Assembly: GCA_905183005.1 (NCBI GenBank)
Contig: CAJJDO010000023.1
Coordinates: 672,191 to 736,190, forward strand
DNA length: 64,000 bases
Direction: 5' to 3'
DNA from: Paramecium pentaurelia
Lineage: Eukaryota > Ciliophora > Oligohymenophorea > Peniculida > Parameciidae
Below are positions 61,549 to 64,000 of the stretch, one piece after another. Position 1 is the stretch's first letter. Each line of letters opens with the position of its first letter. The notes below the pieces were generated by a model that did not search any database, had not been told where the DNA came from, and was given only the letters and a program-made list of their open reading frames with translations. A program made the position numbers and the translations under genes.

Positions 61549-64000
61549 ATGCTACATAATATTTATGAAAGAATAATATTTGCATATACTTCGATTGATT
61601 AGAATTTAAGGCAGATGGCAGAAAAAGATCTGAATTAGCTTGAAGAATAGGATTCGAATTTTTGTTGTTATTTATTAGAATTGATATAGACCCACAAATA
61701 AAACAATTAGGTTAAATTTTTTACAATTATCCATTTAAAAAATGTAATTAAGCGTAAATGGAAGGCTTACAAATAGATGCTTGGTTGTGAAAAAAGATAA
61801 AGTATTTTCATAATTTTATTAAAGGCTATTTTGAAGAAAATCAGAGAAATCAAATCAAATAATAAGTATTATAAATTTATTGTTAAGAAGATGTTGGATA
61901 GCTCAAATAAGAAGTTCTACAAATTTTATTTGTAATATATAGAATTTATTATATAGGAATTATGCTCAAGTGATTACCCTTTTAAATATCCATTATTAAT
62001 AAATTTCATAAACTAATAATTGGAATCAAATATTTAAGAAGAATAACAATTATCATTCTTAAAACAAATATTCAAAATTATGCCTAAAAATTAAATGAAA
62101 AATGACTAATATGATAGGTTATGGTAAAAAATTGCCTAATTATGGGTACAAGCTGATAATCTGAATACTTATTCATAACAATCTTTGGTGTTACTAGATA
62201 AAATGTTTACTAATTTTATATTGTCCTATAATTAAAATGTTTTCAAAGATGAAATTTCATAAATTTTTACTTCAATACTATAAAAAATAGCTAGATTATT
62301 ACAAAGCCCCTAATAATAATAATATTAAAAGAATATCAATCATTTAATTTCCAAATGCTCTAAGTTTGTTGATATTTATTCTTTTTATATAACTTAAACC
62401 TTTCCTGATTTCTTGTAATTGTTAAGTGTAACAATAAATTCAGATAAAAAATTTATAATTAAAGGCGGTTTAGTGGCGTTTATTAGGTTTTTAAAACTAT
62501 CATATTTATTTTAAACTGATGAATAATTTTAGTATTATTTGAAAAAAAAATCTGATTCAGAAAAATAACAATTCATGAAAGAGAAATAAATTATTGATTA
62601 AATTTTAAAATAATTTTTTGAGAAAGAGAGTTAAAATTTTATACAAAAATTTTTAACCTTTATAACATCATCAAATGATATCAGCATTGAAGAAATGATT
62701 GAATAGGAGGAAGAAAATGAATTCGAAAAGATTTTACATCCAAAAGATGCCGAAATTTTTAGTTTAGGATTAATTGCTGCAGAGTTGCTCATTATCAGAG
62801 CTCCAAATATTTGTATAAATTTACTTTAGGGATATATTGATTAGACAATATAGGCTTAATTTTAAATAAATGCAAACATTCTAGAAAGCTTATTGATCAT
62901 TATTGGTTTAATTCCAAAAATATAATCAAAGCTAAAAATGTAATTTCAAATCTAATATCCTCCAATTATATAATATTTATAATCATCAAATCAAATTCAT
63001 CATTAACGAAGACTTTCTATTTTATTAAATAGGCTAATTCTAATATTAGATTAAAATTAAATATTATCTACTCTTACATTAGCGGGAAATCTGCTATCTA
63101 CTTCTCAAGATAGTATAATCTAATATCAATCATTATTGTGTATAAAATAAGTGGCAATCAAATATGATGGAAATTTATAATGGAGTTAAATTTTGGTTAC
63201 TGTCTGCCCATATATAGTAAAGCTTCTTAAATGTTTACAAAGAACAAGCATTATTACTCCGTTGTTAGATTTACTTTCGAAACTAATTGAAAAATGTCAA
63301 AATGAATAATAAGAAGTTGTAGTAAACGCGATAGAAAATAGCGGCCTTTTATAATTAATGTAATCTAAATTTTAGGAAGCTGAGGAAAATCTATTGATAA
63401 TTGATTAGGTTTGTTAGATGTTAAAAACTTTAATAGTTGCATATCCACTTGGAACTAAAATCTCACATATAGTTTAAATGGCTAGTGTACTTATTATAAA
63501 CAATATAAATTCAAAATAAGCCTGCATTTTAGAGTTAGTATTATTGTTATTAAGAGAATACGAAGAATAATCATAAAATTTTCCTATTTCTTAATTAATA
63601 AGTATCCTTTAGTAAAACTTAGATAATTTATTATCTGATACCTCACCAATAAATTCTTGCATAATTTTATAAATTATTGAAGAATTATATTTATTGGGCA
63701 TTTTTTCTATAAATGATTTTTCAAAACACATCCCTTACATGGAATCTAAATATACATTAAGAGACAAAAATGTCAAAAATTCTGTATTAGGTCTGACAAC
63801 AACAATGATTTTGATGATGTTGAATAATAATAGATAAGATATAGCAATATTTTCAGGTTTAATTTAATAGATACTTAATGATTTAATAGAGCCAGAAATG
63901 AATGATAGGCTTGACAATAAATTTAGAATTGAAGTTTAAATTGTCAGCATACTTAACAGATTTATCATTTTGGCAAGAGATGATTACTTCTCTTTTGTTT
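61549..64000 (+). CDS. Importin-11-like karyopherin (partial, runs off the window)
   Basis: Nuclear transport receptor of the importin-beta superfamily. ATG 61549 gives MLHNIYERIIFAYTSIDQNL, continuing RQMAEKDLNQLEEQDSNFCC as in the importin N-terminal domain. VKFFTIIHLKNVIKRKWKAY follows (family: RqLAviYLKNgIdryW), and ELCSSDYPFKYPLLINFI matches the DyPxxWPxL element of HEAT repeat 3. The rest is HEAT repeats: KIAQLWVQADNLNTYSQQSL, DAEIFSLGLIAAELLIIRAP, WSQILVTVCPYIVKLLKCLQ. An acidic loop (EEMIEQEEENEFEK) resembles that of importin-11/7-type receptors. About 817 codons are open without any intron, and the C-terminal ~150-200 residues are outside. Superfamily is firm; the importin-11 subtype is likely but not proven. 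Confidence 0.8.

Noticed and set aside
1..64000. tRNA, rRNA, CRISPR, transposon or telomere signatures
   Set aside because: None found by eye: no cloverleaf-like TTCGA context, no spaced direct repeats, no transposase frame and no telomeric hexamer runs. Very AT-rich gaps could still hide small RNA genes.

Overview
The window is nuclear DNA from a ciliate, most likely a Paramecium or close relative. The DNA is very AT-rich. Long reading frames that match known proteins are full of TAA and TAG codons where glutamine is expected, and they end only at TGA. Coding regions are interrupted by tiny introns of about 20-35 nt that begin GTA and end AG. Genes are packed closely on both strands, often with only 30-400 bp between them. 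Because TAA and TAG are sense codons here, an ORF search with the standard code gives only fragments. All gene models below were read by hand with TGA as the only stop, so introns I missed may move some boundaries.

Layout. 0-16 kb: clathrin heavy chain (3' end outside the window), a cytochrome b5-domain protein, a CFAP70-like ciliary TPR protein, a small probable mitochondrial protein, a DYRK-type kinase, an RsuA/RluB-type pseudouridine synthase, a coiled-coil protein and a single-repeat MYB/SANT-like protein. 16-31 kb: a coiled-coil protein, SRP54, a small tail-anchored protein, two small uncertain minus-strand genes, a degraded minus-strand relic, importin beta, a Caprin-like RNA-binding protein, a coiled-coil protein, a TMX-like membrane thioredoxin protein and a small one-TM protein. 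32-43 kb: a 1,000-residue coiled-coil protein, a probable mitochondrial protein, a START-domain protein, an unknown protein, a SHIPPO/PG-rich-repeat ciliary protein and a two-TM receptor-like protein. 43-52 kb: an anoctamin (TMEM16) whose frame runs without a stop into a very large C-terminal extension. 53-64 kb: two unknown proteins, a RINGv (MARCH-like) membrane E3 ligase, a full protein disulfide isomerase, an unknown protein followed by a decayed histidine-kinase-like relic, a short coiled-coil protein and an importin-11-like karyopherin that runs off the window.

The genes are a mixed housekeeping set, not an operon. Themes are secretory-pathway proteins (SRP54, PDI, TMX-like, RINGv E3, clathrin), nuclear transport (two karyopherins), cilia and cytoskeleton (CFAP70-like, SHIPPO, coiled-coil proteins) and mitochondria. 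The most unusual items are the anoctamin giant, introns that end in AAG (one is fixed by the PDI active site), and relic genes broken by in-frame TGA codons.
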